Below are positions 43,483 through 51,709 of a DNA stretch of 64,000 nucleotides, piece by piece (the first letter of the stretch is position 1; each line of letters begins with the position of its first letter). The notes below the pieces were generated by a model, which saw only the letters and a program-made list of their open reading frames with translations, had not been told where the DNA came from and made no database searches. Position numbers and translations under genes: made by a program. Where the stretch lies: positions 7,130,001-7,194,000 of the forward strand of contig NZ_CP127295.1 of assembly GCF_030285665.1 (NCBI RefSeq), read 5' to 3'. The DNA is from Amycolatopsis mongoliensis. GTDB lineage: Bacteria; Actinomycetota; Actinomycetes; Mycobacteriales; Pseudonocardiaceae.

Positions 43483-43494
43483 TGAAACGTTTCA
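43483..43494. promoter_or_regulatory. LacI-family operator
   Basis: TGAAACGTTTCA is a perfect palindrome with the central CG of LacI/CcpA-type operators. It lies between the LacI start (43442) and the PNGase start (43574). Confidence 0.7.
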
Positions 43495-43573
43495 TGTGCT
43501 GATTCCCGCCGTTCGTCGGATGATCGCGGCACTAGGCTTCGCGGCGGTGAGCCTGCCACTGGGAGGAGTCCGG

Positions 43574-45235
43574 GTGCGGATCTTCACGATCGTCCTGTCG
43601 CTGGTGCTGACGTGGGTGCTCTCCGGGGCTGTCGCCTCGGCCGATCCCGTCCTGGAACACGACACCGACGACCCGGTGCTCGCCGCGCCCGCGGTCACCC
43701 GGCCGGACACGCCGCACTGCAGCGTCACGCTGGCCGACGCCTTCCGCTCCAACGCCGCCGACGGCACGCCGCAGTTCTACGAGGGCACGCTCGCCCCGCC
43801 GAAGGCCTGCCCTGGCCCGTGGGCGAAGGTCGTCATGGACCAGACCGTCACGGTCGGCGGCCGGCAGTACGACCGGATCGGCGACCTGCGGATCGGCGGC
43901 ACCGAGGTCTGGTGGGGGACCACCGAAGAACCCAGCGGCGAGGGCAACCGCCCGATCACCTACCACTTCGACAAGGACCTCACGCCCTACAGCGCGCTGC
44001 TGCGCACGTCGCAGCCGTTCCACGGCGGGATCGAGAACTACAACTCGCCGGTCTACACCGGCGTGTACGCCCAGACCGTGACGCTCACCTACTACCAGGC
44101 CGACCGGCGGCACCCCGCGCCCGAGACCCCCGACCACGTCGCCGGCTTCGGGCACGTCGACGCGACGCCCGCGACGCCCACCGTGCACTTCAGCGCGAAG
44201 GACCTGCCGCGCAACATCACCCGCGCCTACCTCGAGGTCACCCTCGAAGGCCACGCGTGTGACGAGCAGTGGTTCGACGACGTCCCGGACGCCGTGTCGG
44301 CGAAGTACCCGGCGGCCGGGCTCTGCGGCAAGGGCCCGTACCGCGAAGCGAACTTCGCGCTCGACGGGACGCCCGCCGGCAGCGCGTTCACCTTCCCGCA
44401 CATCTACTCCGGCGGGATCGTGCCGCAGCTGTGGCGGCCGATCGTCGCGATCGACACCTTCAGCCTGCACGCCGAAACGTACGACATCACGCCGTTCGCG
44501 GGCCGGCTCGTGGACGGCGGCACCCACGACATCTCCTTCTCCTTCCCGGACATCGGCGGCGAATTCACCGTCGTGCCGACGCTACTGCTCTACACCGACA
44601 AAAAAGCCGCACAGACGTCCGGCGCCCTGACCCAGGACGACGTCGCGGCCGCGCCGGCCCGGCAGACGGCGGTGAAGGACATCCAGGACGGCGTGAACGT
44701 GACGGTGACGGCCAAGCGCCACGACGTCACCGCGGGCTACGTCGACACCTCCGCGGGGCGCGTGTACACCCGCGTCGAGCGCACCCGCGACTACCGCAAC
44801 AGCGACGACGTCACCGGCGGCGGCTTCACCCAGCACGTCGTGCAGGGCGACTCGGGACAGCAGACGTCGACGTCCACTGTGGACGGCCGGGTGCGCTCGG
44901 CCGCCCGGCACACCTGGTCCTACCCGCTGACCACCGACGCGACCGCGAACATCACCGACGACCAGAACCTGCGCATCTCCGGCTCGGCCGAGATGACGCA
45001 GACCCTCGGCGACCTCGCCGGCGACGGCCGGGGCTGGCGGCCGGTCCGCGCGTCGACCGAGTGGCTGAGCTCATCCGGCGTGCTGGCCCGGACGAACGGG
45101 GTCAACACCGAGGCCGACGGCCGCTCACGCGCCTCGTTCGCCGGGTCCGACGACCTCGGCCGGCCGTACTTCCACTACGTCGCGAGCGAGCACGGGCGGA
45201 TCACCGAGAACCGGGAGCTGTCGCCTCGGAGGTGA
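43574..45235 (+). CDS. Secreted peptide-N-glycosidase A-like amidase
   Basis: GTG 43574 is preceded by GGGAGGAG and gives a clean signal peptide (FTIVLSLVLTWVLSGAVASA, cleavage before DP). The 553-residue protein matches the PNGase A family of plants and fungi: WAKVVMDQTVTVGGRQYDRI, VWWGTTEEPS, VTLTYYQA, NITRAYLEVTLEGHACDEQW near 215, and PQLWRPIVAIDTF. These enzymes cleave the Asn-GlcNAc bond and release intact N-glycans. It is divergent from a LacI regulator that shares a palindromic operator, implying sugar-controlled expression. Confidence 0.88.
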   Translation: MRIFTIVLSLVLTWVLSGAVASADPVLEHDTDDPVLAAPAVTRPDTPHCSVTLADAFRSNAADGTPQFYEGTLAPPKACPGPWAKVVMDQTVTVGGRQYDRIGDLRIGGTEVWWGTTEEPSGEGNRPITYHFDKDLTPYSALLRTSQPFHGGIENYNSPVYTGVYAQTVTLTYYQADRRHPAPETPDHVAGFGHVDATPATPTVHFSAKDLPRNITRAYLEVTLEGHACDEQWFDDVPDAVSAKYPAAGLCGKGPYREANFALDGTPAGSAFTFPHIYSGGIVPQLWRPIVAIDTFSLHAETYDITPFAGRLVDGGTHDISFSFPDIGGEFTVVPTLLLYTDKKAAQTSGALTQDDVAAAPARQTAVKDIQDGVNVTVTAKRHDVTAGYVDTSAGRVYTRVERTRDYRNSDDVTGGGFTQHVVQGDSGQQTSTSTVDGRVRSAARHTWSYPLTTDATANITDDQNLRISGSAEMTQTLGDLAGDGRGWRPVRASTEWLSSSGVLARTNGVNTEADGRSRASFAGSDDLGRPYFHYVASEHGRITENRELSPRR

Positions 45236-45288
45236 AACAGCTCTCGCCGCACCTCACCCGATCGGGCTAGTGCGGTACTGTCGGGTTC

Positions 45289-46566
45289 ATGGGGAGTCTC
45301 CGCTCACGGATCCTGGGCTGGGTCGGCCGCCGGTACCTCGCGCGCCAGTCGAAAAAGGGCTTCGACCTCGAGAAGATGTCGACCTTCCTGCCCGACTCGG
45401 CGCTGCTGCCGCTGAAGCGGGACGGGCTCGACCCGGTCGCCGAGATCGGCGCGATCCGGGCCGAGGCGCCGATCAGCAAGCTCGACCTGCCGTTCGGGAT
45501 GAACGCCTGGCTGGTCACGGGGTACGACGAGGCCAAGGCGGTGCTCGGCAAGGCGACCGGGTTCTCGAGCGACTTCGGCAACCTCGTCGGCAACGCCGGC
45601 GTGACCGCGGACCAGAACCCGGGCGGCCTCGGCTTCGCGGACCCGCCGGTGCACACGCGGCTGCGGAAGCTGCTCACGCCGGAGTTCACCATGCGGCGGC
45701 TCAGCCGGCTGACCCCGCGCATCGACCAGATCGTCGCCGAGCAACTCGACGCGATGGCCAAGACCGACGGCCCGGTCGACCTGTGGCAGGCGTTCGCGCT
45801 GCCGATCCCGTCGCTGACCATCTGCGAGCTGCTCGGCGTGTCCTATGAGGACCGCGAAGACTTCCAGCGGCTGAGCACCGCCCGGTTCGACCTCTTCGGC
45901 GGCGCGGGTGCGTCGCTGGGCGCGATGTCGGAGTCGCTGACGTACCTGCTCGAGATCGTCAAGAAGCAGCGCGCGGAGCCCGGCGACGGCCTGCTCGGCA
46001 TGCTGATCAAGGAACACGGCGACGAGATCGAAGACCGCGAGCTGGCCGGCCTCGCCGACGGCGTGCTCACCGGCGGCCTGGAGACCACGGCCAGCATGCT
46101 CGCGCTCGGCGCGCTGGTGCTGCTGCGCGACGAGAAGGCGTTCGAAGCGGTCCGCGGCGACGAGCAGTCCGTGCACCGGTTCGTCGAGGAGCTGCTGCGC
46201 TACCTGACGGTGGTGCAGATGGCGTTCCCGCGGTTCGCCAAGGAGGACATGGAGATCGGCGGCGTGCGGATCGCCGAGGGCGACATCGTGCTGGTGTCGC
46301 TGTCGGCCGCGGACCGCGACGCGACGCTGGGCCCGGACATGGAGAAGTTCGACGCCGCCCGCGAGCCGACGTCGCACCTGGCGTTCAGCTACGGCATCCA
46401 CCGTTGCATCGGCGCGGAGCTGGCCCGGATGGAGCTGCGCACGGCGTACCCGGCGCTGGTCCGCCGGTTCCCGAACCTGAGGCTCGCGGTGCCGGCGGAG
46501 GAGCTTTCGTTCCGCAAGGTGTCCATTGTGTACGGTCTGGACGAGCTGCCGGTGCTGGTGGACTGA
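45289..46566 (+). CDS. Cytochrome P450
   Basis: A 425-residue soluble P450. Heme ligand Cys373 lies in FSYGIHRCIGAELAR. The I-helix oxygen-activation motif is GGLETT near 262-267, and the K-helix ExxR is EELLR near 300. DPPVHTRLRKLL and RFPNLRLAVP are also typical. Substrate not predictable; the sequence resembles actinomycete CYP107/CYP105-like enzymes. No ferredoxin or reductase gene is adjacent. Its gene ends before a repeat array that probably stops transcription. Confidence 0.95.
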   Translation: MGSLRSRILGWVGRRYLARQSKKGFDLEKMSTFLPDSALLPLKRDGLDPVAEIGAIRAEAPISKLDLPFGMNAWLVTGYDEAKAVLGKATGFSSDFGNLVGNAGVTADQNPGGLGFADPPVHTRLRKLLTPEFTMRRLSRLTPRIDQIVAEQLDAMAKTDGPVDLWQAFALPIPSLTICELLGVSYEDREDFQRLSTARFDLFGGAGASLGAMSESLTYLLEIVKKQRAEPGDGLLGMLIKEHGDEIEDRELAGLADGVLTGGLETTASMLALGALVLLRDEKAFEAVRGDEQSVHRFVEELLRYLTVVQMAFPRFAKEDMEIGGVRIAEGDIVLVSLSAADRDATLGPDMEKFDAAREPTSHLAFSYGIHRCIGAELARMELRTAYPALVRRFPNLRLAVPAEELSFRKVSIVYGLDELPVLVD

Positions 46567-46615
46567 GCTTCAGCGCGAGACCCGGATCCTTTGTGGATCG
46601 GACGAGCCGGGAACT

Positions 46616-46783
46616 GAAGCCGGATCTCACGTGATCGAGGCCGGATCTCACGTGATTGGAGCCGGGAGTGGCGTGATTGAAGCCGGAACTCACCGACTCG
46701 GTGAGTTCCGCCTCCGTTCACGCGAGTTCCGCTCTCGATCACACGAGTTCCGGCTCTGATCACGCCGGATCCGGCTCCGATCA
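46616..46783. repeat. Mirror-image array of eight 21-bp units
   Basis: Units start at 46616, 46637, 46658, 46679 (consensus GAAGCCGGATCTCACGTGAT plus one) and continue as the inverse complement at 46700, 46721, 46742 and 46763. The centre reads GGAACTCACCGA then the inverse at 46685-46709. The halves can fold into a long imperfect hairpin. It lies between the convergent P450 and AlkB genes. The 21-base period keeps short heptapeptide-repeat frames open on both strands, but no start or function is evident. Confidence 0.85.
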
Positions 46784-46840
46784 CGTCGGTTCGCGAGGTT
46801 TGGCCCCGCTGCGGTGGACTCTGCTGTAAACGTGGTCGGG

Positions 46841-47467
46841 TCAGTTCACTCCGCGGGGCCGGAACTGGATGCTGATCCGCGGCCCGACCGGCTTGGCCGT
46901 CTTCGGGATCGAGTGCTCCCACGTGCGCTGGCAGCTCCCGCCCATCACCAGCAAGTCCCCGTGCCCCAGCGGGCGCGCCAGTGTCTTGCCTCCGCCGCCG
47001 CGGGGGCGCAGCGCCAGGTTGCGAGCCGCGCCGACCGAGAGGATCGCGATCATCGTGTCCTCGCGGGCTCCTCGCCCGATCCGGTCGCCGTGCCAGGCCA
47101 CGCTGTCGCGGCCGTCGCGGTAGTAGCACAGGCCCGCCGTGCGGAACGGCTCGCGCAGCTCCCGGAGGTAGTGCTTGCTCAGCGCGTCCCGCGCCGCGGT
47201 CAGCGCGGCGTGGGGGAGTGGCACGTTCTCGCGGTAGTAGCTCAGCAGTCGGGGCACGGCGACGACGCGGTCGTACATCTTCCGCTTCTCCGCCTGCCAC
47301 GGCACGCCCTCGACCAGCGCCGCGAACAGCTCGTCGGCGCCCTCGAGCCAGCCGGGCTGGATGTCCACCCACGCGCCCGAGCCGAGGTCGGTCCGCTCGG
47401 GCGCGAGCGGGCGCAGCGAAATGGAGCCCTGGGTGGCGAACAGCGAAGACTGGAGACCCGGGTTCAT
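46841..47467 (-). CDS. alkB: AlkB-family Fe(II)/2-oxoglutarate dioxygenase
   Basis: A 208-residue DNA or RNA repair demethylase. Iron ligands are His126 and Asp128 (AWHGDR) and His185 (TWEHSIPK). The 2-oxoglutarate-binding Arg pair is Arg197 and Arg203 (GPRISIQFRPR). CYYRDGRDSVAWHGD is the nucleotide-recognition region seen in AlkB homologues. It removes alkyl lesions oxidatively. No ada or alkA is adjacent. Confidence 0.92.
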   Translation of the reverse strand: MNPGLQSSLFATQGSISLRPLAPERTDLGSGAWVDIQPGWLEGADELFAALVEGVPWQAEKRKMYDRVVAVPRLLSYYRENVPLPHAALTAARDALSKHYLRELREPFRTAGLCYYRDGRDSVAWHGDRIGRGAREDTMIAILSVGAARNLALRPRGGGGKTLARPLGHGDLLVMGGSCQRTWEHSIPKTAKPVGPRISIQFRPRGVN

Positions 47468-47501
47468 GGTCCCCAGCCTACACCAAGATCGAACACCTGT
47501 T

Positions 47502-48077
47502 CTAGTGAATGACGTCGTAGACCAGCTTCTGGACGCCGTTGCCGTACGACTCGCTCTCGACCAGCTTCAGCGCCTGCTTGTCCTTGTCGGTCTCGCTGAA
47601 CAGCCGCTTGCCCGCGCCGAGCAGGACCGGGAACACCAGCAGGTGGTACCGGTCGACGAGGCCGGCGTCGGCCAGCGCGCGGTTCAGTGTGGCACTGCCG
47701 TTGACGATGATCGGCCCGCCCTCGGTCTCCTTGAGCGCGGCGACGTCGTCCAGGGACCGGAGGATGGTCGTCTCGCCCCAGTTCGTCACCAGGTCGGACT
47801 CCTGGAGGGTGGTCGACACGACGTACTTCGGCATCGCGTTGTAGCCGGCGAACTCGGCCGTCATGCCGGGCCACACCGGCGCGAACGCCTGGTAGCTGAC
47901 CCGGCCCAGCAGCAGCGCGGTGGCTTCTTCCTGCTCGGAACCCTTGATGGCGTAGGCGGCGGGGTCGAACTCGATGTCCTTGAAGGTCCAGCCGGAGTTG
48001 CGGTAGCCGGGCTCTCCGCCGGGCCCTTCGACGACGCCGTCGAGCGAGACGAACGAGGTGGAGATCAGGGTGCGCAT
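47502..48077 (-). CDS. Dihydrofolate-reductase-like protein (RibD C-terminal fold)
   Basis: ATG 48077 has GGGAGAAACC upstream. The 191-residue protein begins RTLISTSFVSLDGVVEGPGG, then has LLLGRVSYQAFAPVW near 55, VVSTTLQ near 87, and GPIIVNGSATLNRALADAGLVD near 122, the NADPH-binding core of the DHFR/RibD superfamily. Such proteins are common in actinobacteria and lack defined substrates. The true DHFR is the folA gene at 29560, so this is not the folate enzyme. Confidence 0.85.
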   Translation of the reverse strand: MRTLISTSFVSLDGVVEGPGGEPGYRNSGWTFKDIEFDPAAYAIKGSEQEEATALLLGRVSYQAFAPVWPGMTAEFAGYNAMPKYVVSTTLQESDLVTNWGETTILRSLDDVAALKETEGGPIIVNGSATLNRALADAGLVDRYHLLVFPVLLGAGKRLFSETDKDKQALKLVESESYGNGVQKLVYDVIH

Positions 48078-48292
48078 GGTTTCTCCCGGGTCGATCTTGG
48101 GTGCGTTCACCAGTGTGTCGAACGGCGGCCGCCGGATTCGACAGCGCCGTGCGGAAAACTTCCGACGCACTCACCGGCACCGGAGTGGGTCTTGTCCGCA
48201 GTCGTCCGGGCTCGTACAGTCACTCCCACGCCGGACAAAGGTCTGAACCTGTGTCCGGGCACCGCCGCCTCGAGTGACACAGGAGGTTGACG

Positions 48293-48895
48293 GTGCGCAG
48301 ACTTCGCGGCGCGGGCGTGCTCGCGGCGGTCGTGACGGGGCTCGCGGTCCTGGTCCCGAACGCGGACGCCCAGGTCGGCGGCGGGTCCTGGATTGCGGAT
48401 TCCCCGAGCTTCACCACCCAGGAGAAGGGGTGCGGCGACGTTTCCGGCCTCACCTTCAAGCTCACCTGCTCGACCGCGAGCGGTGAACAGCGGGCGGAAC
48501 GCCGGTACGCCACCTACACCGGCGGCACCCACCAGTTCGAGGGTTCCTTCAAGATCACCAGCATGACCGGCTCCCGGATCAGTCTCAAGCAGACGTTCCG
48601 GGACGGCTCCAGCGCCGGCCCGTACTTCCTGCTGGCTGTCGAAAAGGGCGGCCGGATGTACGCCGTCGAAGGCGGGGCGACGCTGGGCAGCGGCGCGACC
48701 GTCGGCACGTCGGTGCGGGTCAACACGATCAACCAGGTCGGCAGCTCGCACAAGGTCTACCTCAACGGCTCGCTGAAGCAGACGATCTCGAGCCCGGGCG
48801 GCAGCTACTACGACAAGTTCGGCAGCTACCGCACCTCCAGCGGTGCGGGACCGATCACGGTGACCTGGAGCGGGATCAAGTTCTGGCACCAGTGA
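48293..48895 (+). CDS. Secreted beta-sandwich protein, polysaccharide-lyase-like
   Basis: GTG 48293 follows AGGAGG. A signal peptide ends at NADA-QV (residue 26). The mature 174 residues have one disulfide candidate pair (GCGDVSG, LTCSTA) and strands typical of a concanavalin-like jelly roll: RRYATYTGGTHQFEGSFKI, SRISLKQTFRDG, PYFLLAVEKGGRMY, VRVNTINQV, VYLNGSLKQ, and ITVTWSGIKFW. The pattern resembles small polysaccharide lyases or glycan-binding proteins. The catalytic residues could not be assigned. Confidence 0.72.
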   Translation: MRRLRGAGVLAAVVTGLAVLVPNADAQVGGGSWIADSPSFTTQEKGCGDVSGLTFKLTCSTASGEQRAERRYATYTGGTHQFEGSFKITSMTGSRISLKQTFRDGSSAGPYFLLAVEKGGRMYAVEGGATLGSGATVGTSVRVNTINQVGSSHKVYLNGSLKQTISSPGGSYYDKFGSYRTSSGAGPITVTWSGIKFWHQ

Positions 48896-48917
48896 CACCG
48901 ACGCGGCGTCCCCGGTG

Positions 48918-49853
48918 TCACGCCGGGGGCGCCGCCCACGCGTCGAGGCCGTCGCGCGCGGCCAGGCGCAGCCCGCTGGTGAACCGGCGGTGCGTCCCGG
49001 TGACCGGGTCGTCGAAGGCGAGGACCCTGGCCAGCAGCTGCAGGGGTTTCGTGAAGTCGCCGAGGGGCTTCTCCCGCAGCTCGGGGTAGAAGTCGTCGCC
49101 GAGGATCGGGATGCCGAGGCCGCTCAGGTGCACGCGCAGCTGGTGCGTCCGCCCGGTCGAGGGCACCAGCCGGTACCGGCCCAGGCCGTCGCGGTGCCCG
49201 GCCAGCTCGACGTACGTCTCGGCGTTCGGCTCGCCCGGCACCTCCTGCGCGGCCAGCACACCGCGTTCCTTGACGATCCGGCTGCGGACGGTCCGCGGCA
49301 GCGCCAGCGCCGGGTCGTGCGGCGCGATCGCCTCGTACTCCTTGTGGACCTTCCGGTCGCGGAAGAGCGTCTGGTACTTCCCGCGCAGCTCCGGCGTGAT
49401 CACGAACATCACCAGCCCCGCGGTGACCCGGTCGAGCCGGTGCGCGGGGGAGAGGTGCGGGAGGTCGAACTCCCGGCGCAGCCGCACGAGCGCCGTCTCG
49501 AGAATGTGCTGCCCGCGCGGGATGGTCGCCAGGAAGTGCGGCTTGTCGACGACCAGCAGGTGCTCGTCGCGGTGCACGACGCGGATTTCGAACGGCACCG
49601 GCACCTCGTCCGGCAGGTCGCGGTGGAACCAGATGAACGAGCCCGGCGCGTACGGCTCGTCGACGCCGAGCGGGCCGTCGGTGCCGTGGATGCGCTCCTC
49701 GCGCAGCATCTGCTCGATCCGGTCCGGCGTCACGCGCGGCAGCCGGTCGACGAGGTGCGCCAGCAGGGTCGGCCACTCGCCGTCGGGCAGTTTCAGCCGG
49801 GCGGGCTCGAGCCCGTGGCGGGGCGGGATCGGCGGCCGGAGCTTGCGTCTCAT
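48918..49853 (-). CDS. RluA-family pseudouridine synthase
   Basis: A 311-residue protein that isomerises uridines in rRNA or tRNA. The catalytic Asp lies in AHRLDRVTAGLV near 140. VVHRDEHLLVVDKPHFLATIP near 93 and GRTHQLRVHLSGLGIPILGD near 233 are standard RluA/RluC motifs. The N-terminal stretch (HLVDRLPRVTPDRIEQMLRE) is a degenerate S4-like region. The target position is unknown. Confidence 0.92.
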   Translation of the reverse strand: MRRKLRPPIPPRHGLEPARLKLPDGEWPTLLAHLVDRLPRVTPDRIEQMLREERIHGTDGPLGVDEPYAPGSFIWFHRDLPDEVPVPFEIRVVHRDEHLLVVDKPHFLATIPRGQHILETALVRLRREFDLPHLSPAHRLDRVTAGLVMFVITPELRGKYQTLFRDRKVHKEYEAIAPHDPALALPRTVRSRIVKERGVLAAQEVPGEPNAETYVELAGHRDGLGRYRLVPSTGRTHQLRVHLSGLGIPILGDDFYPELREKPLGDFTKPLQLLARVLAFDDPVTGTHRRFTSGLRLAARDGLDAWAAPPA

Positions 49854-49869
49854 CGTCCCCCGACTGTAG

Positions 49870-50262
49870 CTAACCCTCCGACGGCGTCCGGTAGCGCGCG
49901 ATGTAGCGGGCGGTCGCCTCGGCGTTCTTCGCCTCGGCCGCCGCGGTGCGGATGCTGCGTCCGGTGTTGTGCGGGAAGCCCTGCCTGCCGAGCCGGTGCT
50001 CGACGCTCTCCTCCATGTACGCGCAGGAGTAGAAGTACGCGACGAGCGCCGCCATCAGGACCAGGGAGAGGCGCAGCCAGATCGAACCGGGCAGCAGCAG
50101 CCAGACCGCGCAGAGCGGGACGATGCCGACCGACCGCTGGAGCACGTACCGGGCGCGCCAGTGCTTGGACGTCGCGTCGTGCAGGGCCCAGTCCGAGTAG
50201 CGGTCCGGCAGTCGCACGCCGATCGAGTAGCCGAACCAGCGGAGTACACCAGGTCGTTCCAT
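49870..50262 (-). CDS. DUF5313-like membrane protein (130 aa)
   Basis: An actinobacterial small protein: RYSDWALHDATSKHWRARYV near 21-40, followed by two close hydrophobic helices (residues 45-58 and 61-82), then HRLGRQGFPHNTGR and a basic C-terminus. This order is characteristic of DUF5313. Function unknown. It is divergent from the OhrR-like gene, with overlapping palindromes between, so it may be controlled by that regulator. Confidence 0.8.
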   Translation of the reverse strand: MERPGVLRWFGYSIGVRLPDRYSDWALHDATSKHWRARYVLQRSVGIVPLCAVWLLLPGSIWLRLSLVLMAALVAYFYSCAYMEESVEHRLGRQGFPHNTGRSIRTAAAEAKNAEATARYIARYRTPSEG

Positions 50263-50275
50263 ACGTTCGAGAGTA

Positions 50276-50296
50276 CACTAATAGTTAGTGCACTAA
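50276..50296. promoter_or_regulatory. Overlapping palindromes, MarR/OhrR operator candidate
   Basis: Three half-sites CACTAA (50276), TTAGTG (50285) and CACTAA (50291) make two interlocked inverted repeats that share the central TTAGTG: one with a TAG spacer, one with none. They lie 13 bases from the DUF5313 start and 30 from the MarR start. Confidence 0.6.
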
Positions 50297-50326
50297 TTGT
50301 CTCGTGGGCCACGTTAGGATCGCGCC

Positions 50327-50764
50327 ATGATCGACCTGGGTGAAGACCCGCTGAAGCTGGACCGGCAGGTGTGTTTCGCGTTGTCGGTGGCTTCGCGCAG
50401 CGTGATCGCGATCTACCGGCCGCTGCTGGAGCCGTACGGCCTGACCCATCCGCAGTACCTGGTGATGCTGGCGCTGTGGGAGCGGTCGCCGCGGTCGGTG
50501 AAGGACATCGGGACGTCGTTGCGGCACGAACCGGCGACGCTGTCCCCGCTGCTCAAGCGGCTGGAGGCGCTCGGCTACGTCACGCGCAGCCGGAGCCGGT
50601 CCGACGAGCGCCAGCTGATCGTCGAGCTGACGGAGTCCGGGCGCGCGCTGCGGGCCGAGGCCGAGAAGATCCCGTACAAGGTGGTCGAGACGCTCGGGAT
50701 GGAGGTCTCCGAACTGGAGGCACTCCACGGCGTGCTGTCCAGGGTCATCGCCGCGACCGCCTGA
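50327..50764 (+). CDS. MarR family regulator, OhrR-like
   Basis: A 145-residue winged-helix protein. The N-terminus LDRQVCFALSVASRSVIAIY carries the single peroxidatic Cys (residue 16) and flanking Tyr arrangement of OhrR, which releases DNA when the Cys is oxidised by organic hydroperoxides. The wing is SRSRSDERQLIVELTESG near 90. No ohr gene is nearby; candidate targets are the divergent DUF5313 gene and the downstream LLM oxidoreductase. Confidence 0.88.
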   Translation: MIDLGEDPLKLDRQVCFALSVASRSVIAIYRPLLEPYGLTHPQYLVMLALWERSPRSVKDIGTSLRHEPATLSPLLKRLEALGYVTRSRSRSDERQLIVELTESGRALRAEAEKIPYKVVETLGMEVSELEALHGVLSRVIAATA

Positions 50765-50823
50765 GGAATGTTCCTTTGCCCGGCGCGTTGTCGTCTTCGG
50801 GGGCCGATCCGCGAGGGGGCAGG

Positions 50824-51705
50824 GTGCTGAAGATCAGGCTGGGTGTCGCGCCGGCGGCGGGGACCGGGCCGGCGGAGTTCGCCGGGCTGGCGCAGCGGCT
50901 GGAGGAGGCCGGCGTCGACTCGCTGTGGCTGTCGGAGCTGGTCTATTCGCCCGAGGTCGACCCGATGATCGGGATGGCGCACGCGCTGGCGACGACGTCG
51001 AAGCTCAAGGTCGGCACCGGTGTCGCGATCCTGCCGGGCCGCCATCCGGTGCTGGTCGCCAAGCAGCTGCTGACCCTGGCCGGCCTGGCGCCGAAGCGGG
51101 TGTTGCCGGTGTTCGGGCTGCGCCCGGCCCGCGCGGCGGAGCACGACCTGTTCCCGGTGCCGCCGGGCCGCCGCGCCGCGGTGTTCGACGAGTCGCTGAC
51201 CCTGGTGCGACGGCTGCTGGAGGAGGACTCGGTGACGTTCTCCGGTGAGTTCTTCCAGGTCGACGGCGTTTCGCTGGGGCCGCGCCCGGCGAAGCGCCTC
51301 GACGTCTGGCTGGGCGGCTCGGCTCCGGCGGCCCTGCGCCGCACGGGCCGGCTGGCGGACGGGTGGCTGGGGAGTTTCCACACGCCGGCCGAAGCGCGCG
51401 CCGCCCGCATCGCGATCCAGGAGGCCGCGGCCGAGGCGGGGCGGGAGATCGAAGAGGACCACTTCGGGTTGAGCCTGGCCGTGGCGGACCAGGGGATTCC
51501 GGATGAGCTGGCGGCGGTGGCGGCCCGGCGGCGTCCCGGGGTACGGGTCGAGGACCTGGTGGCGACGAGCTGGGCCGAGGCCCGGCGGCTGGTGGAGCAG
51601 CACATCGAGGCAGGGCTGTCGAAGTTCGTGATCCGGCCCGGGCACGGGGACTTCGACGCGTTCCTGGAGAAGTTCCAGGCCGAGCTGGTGCCCCTGCAGA
51701 ACTAG
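50824..51705 (+). CDS. LLM-class (F420-dependent) flavin oxidoreductase
   Basis: GTG 50824 is preceded by GCGAGGGGGC; the open frame upstream is unused. The 293-residue TIM barrel shows RLEEAGVDSLWLSELVYSPE near 24, LKVGTGVAILPGRHPVLVAK near 60, FDESLTLVRRLLEEDSVTFSGEFF's family pattern, and VWLGGSAPAALRRTGRLADG near 162. Such proteins use F420H2 or FMN to reduce diverse substrates. It follows the OhrR-like gene by 59 bases, possibly a redox-stress unit. Confidence 0.88.
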   Translation: MLKIRLGVAPAAGTGPAEFAGLAQRLEEAGVDSLWLSELVYSPEVDPMIGMAHALATTSKLKVGTGVAILPGRHPVLVAKQLLTLAGLAPKRVLPVFGLRPARAAEHDLFPVPPGRRAAVFDESLTLVRRLLEEDSVTFSGEFFQVDGVSLGPRPAKRLDVWLGGSAPAALRRTGRLADGWLGSFHTPAEARAARIAIQEAAAEAGREIEEDHFGLSLAVADQGIPDELAAVAARRRPGVRVEDLVATSWAEARRLVEQHIEAGLSKFVIRPGHGDFDAFLEKFQAELVPLQN

Positions 51706-51709
51706 CCGC

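Noticed and set aside
44582..44911. Small minus-strand frame inside the PNGase-like gene
   Set aside because: Fully antisense to a confident gene, without ribosome-binding site or domain.
45289..46566. P450 as part of a biosynthetic gene cluster with the AlkB or PNGase genes
   Set aside because: No core biosynthetic enzymes nearby, and repeat arrays and opposite strands separate the genes.
46526..46759. Heptapeptide-repeat protein encoded by the 21-bp array
   Set aside because: The frame depends only on the period being a multiple of three; no start signal, it overlaps the P450 end, and the repeats invert halfway.
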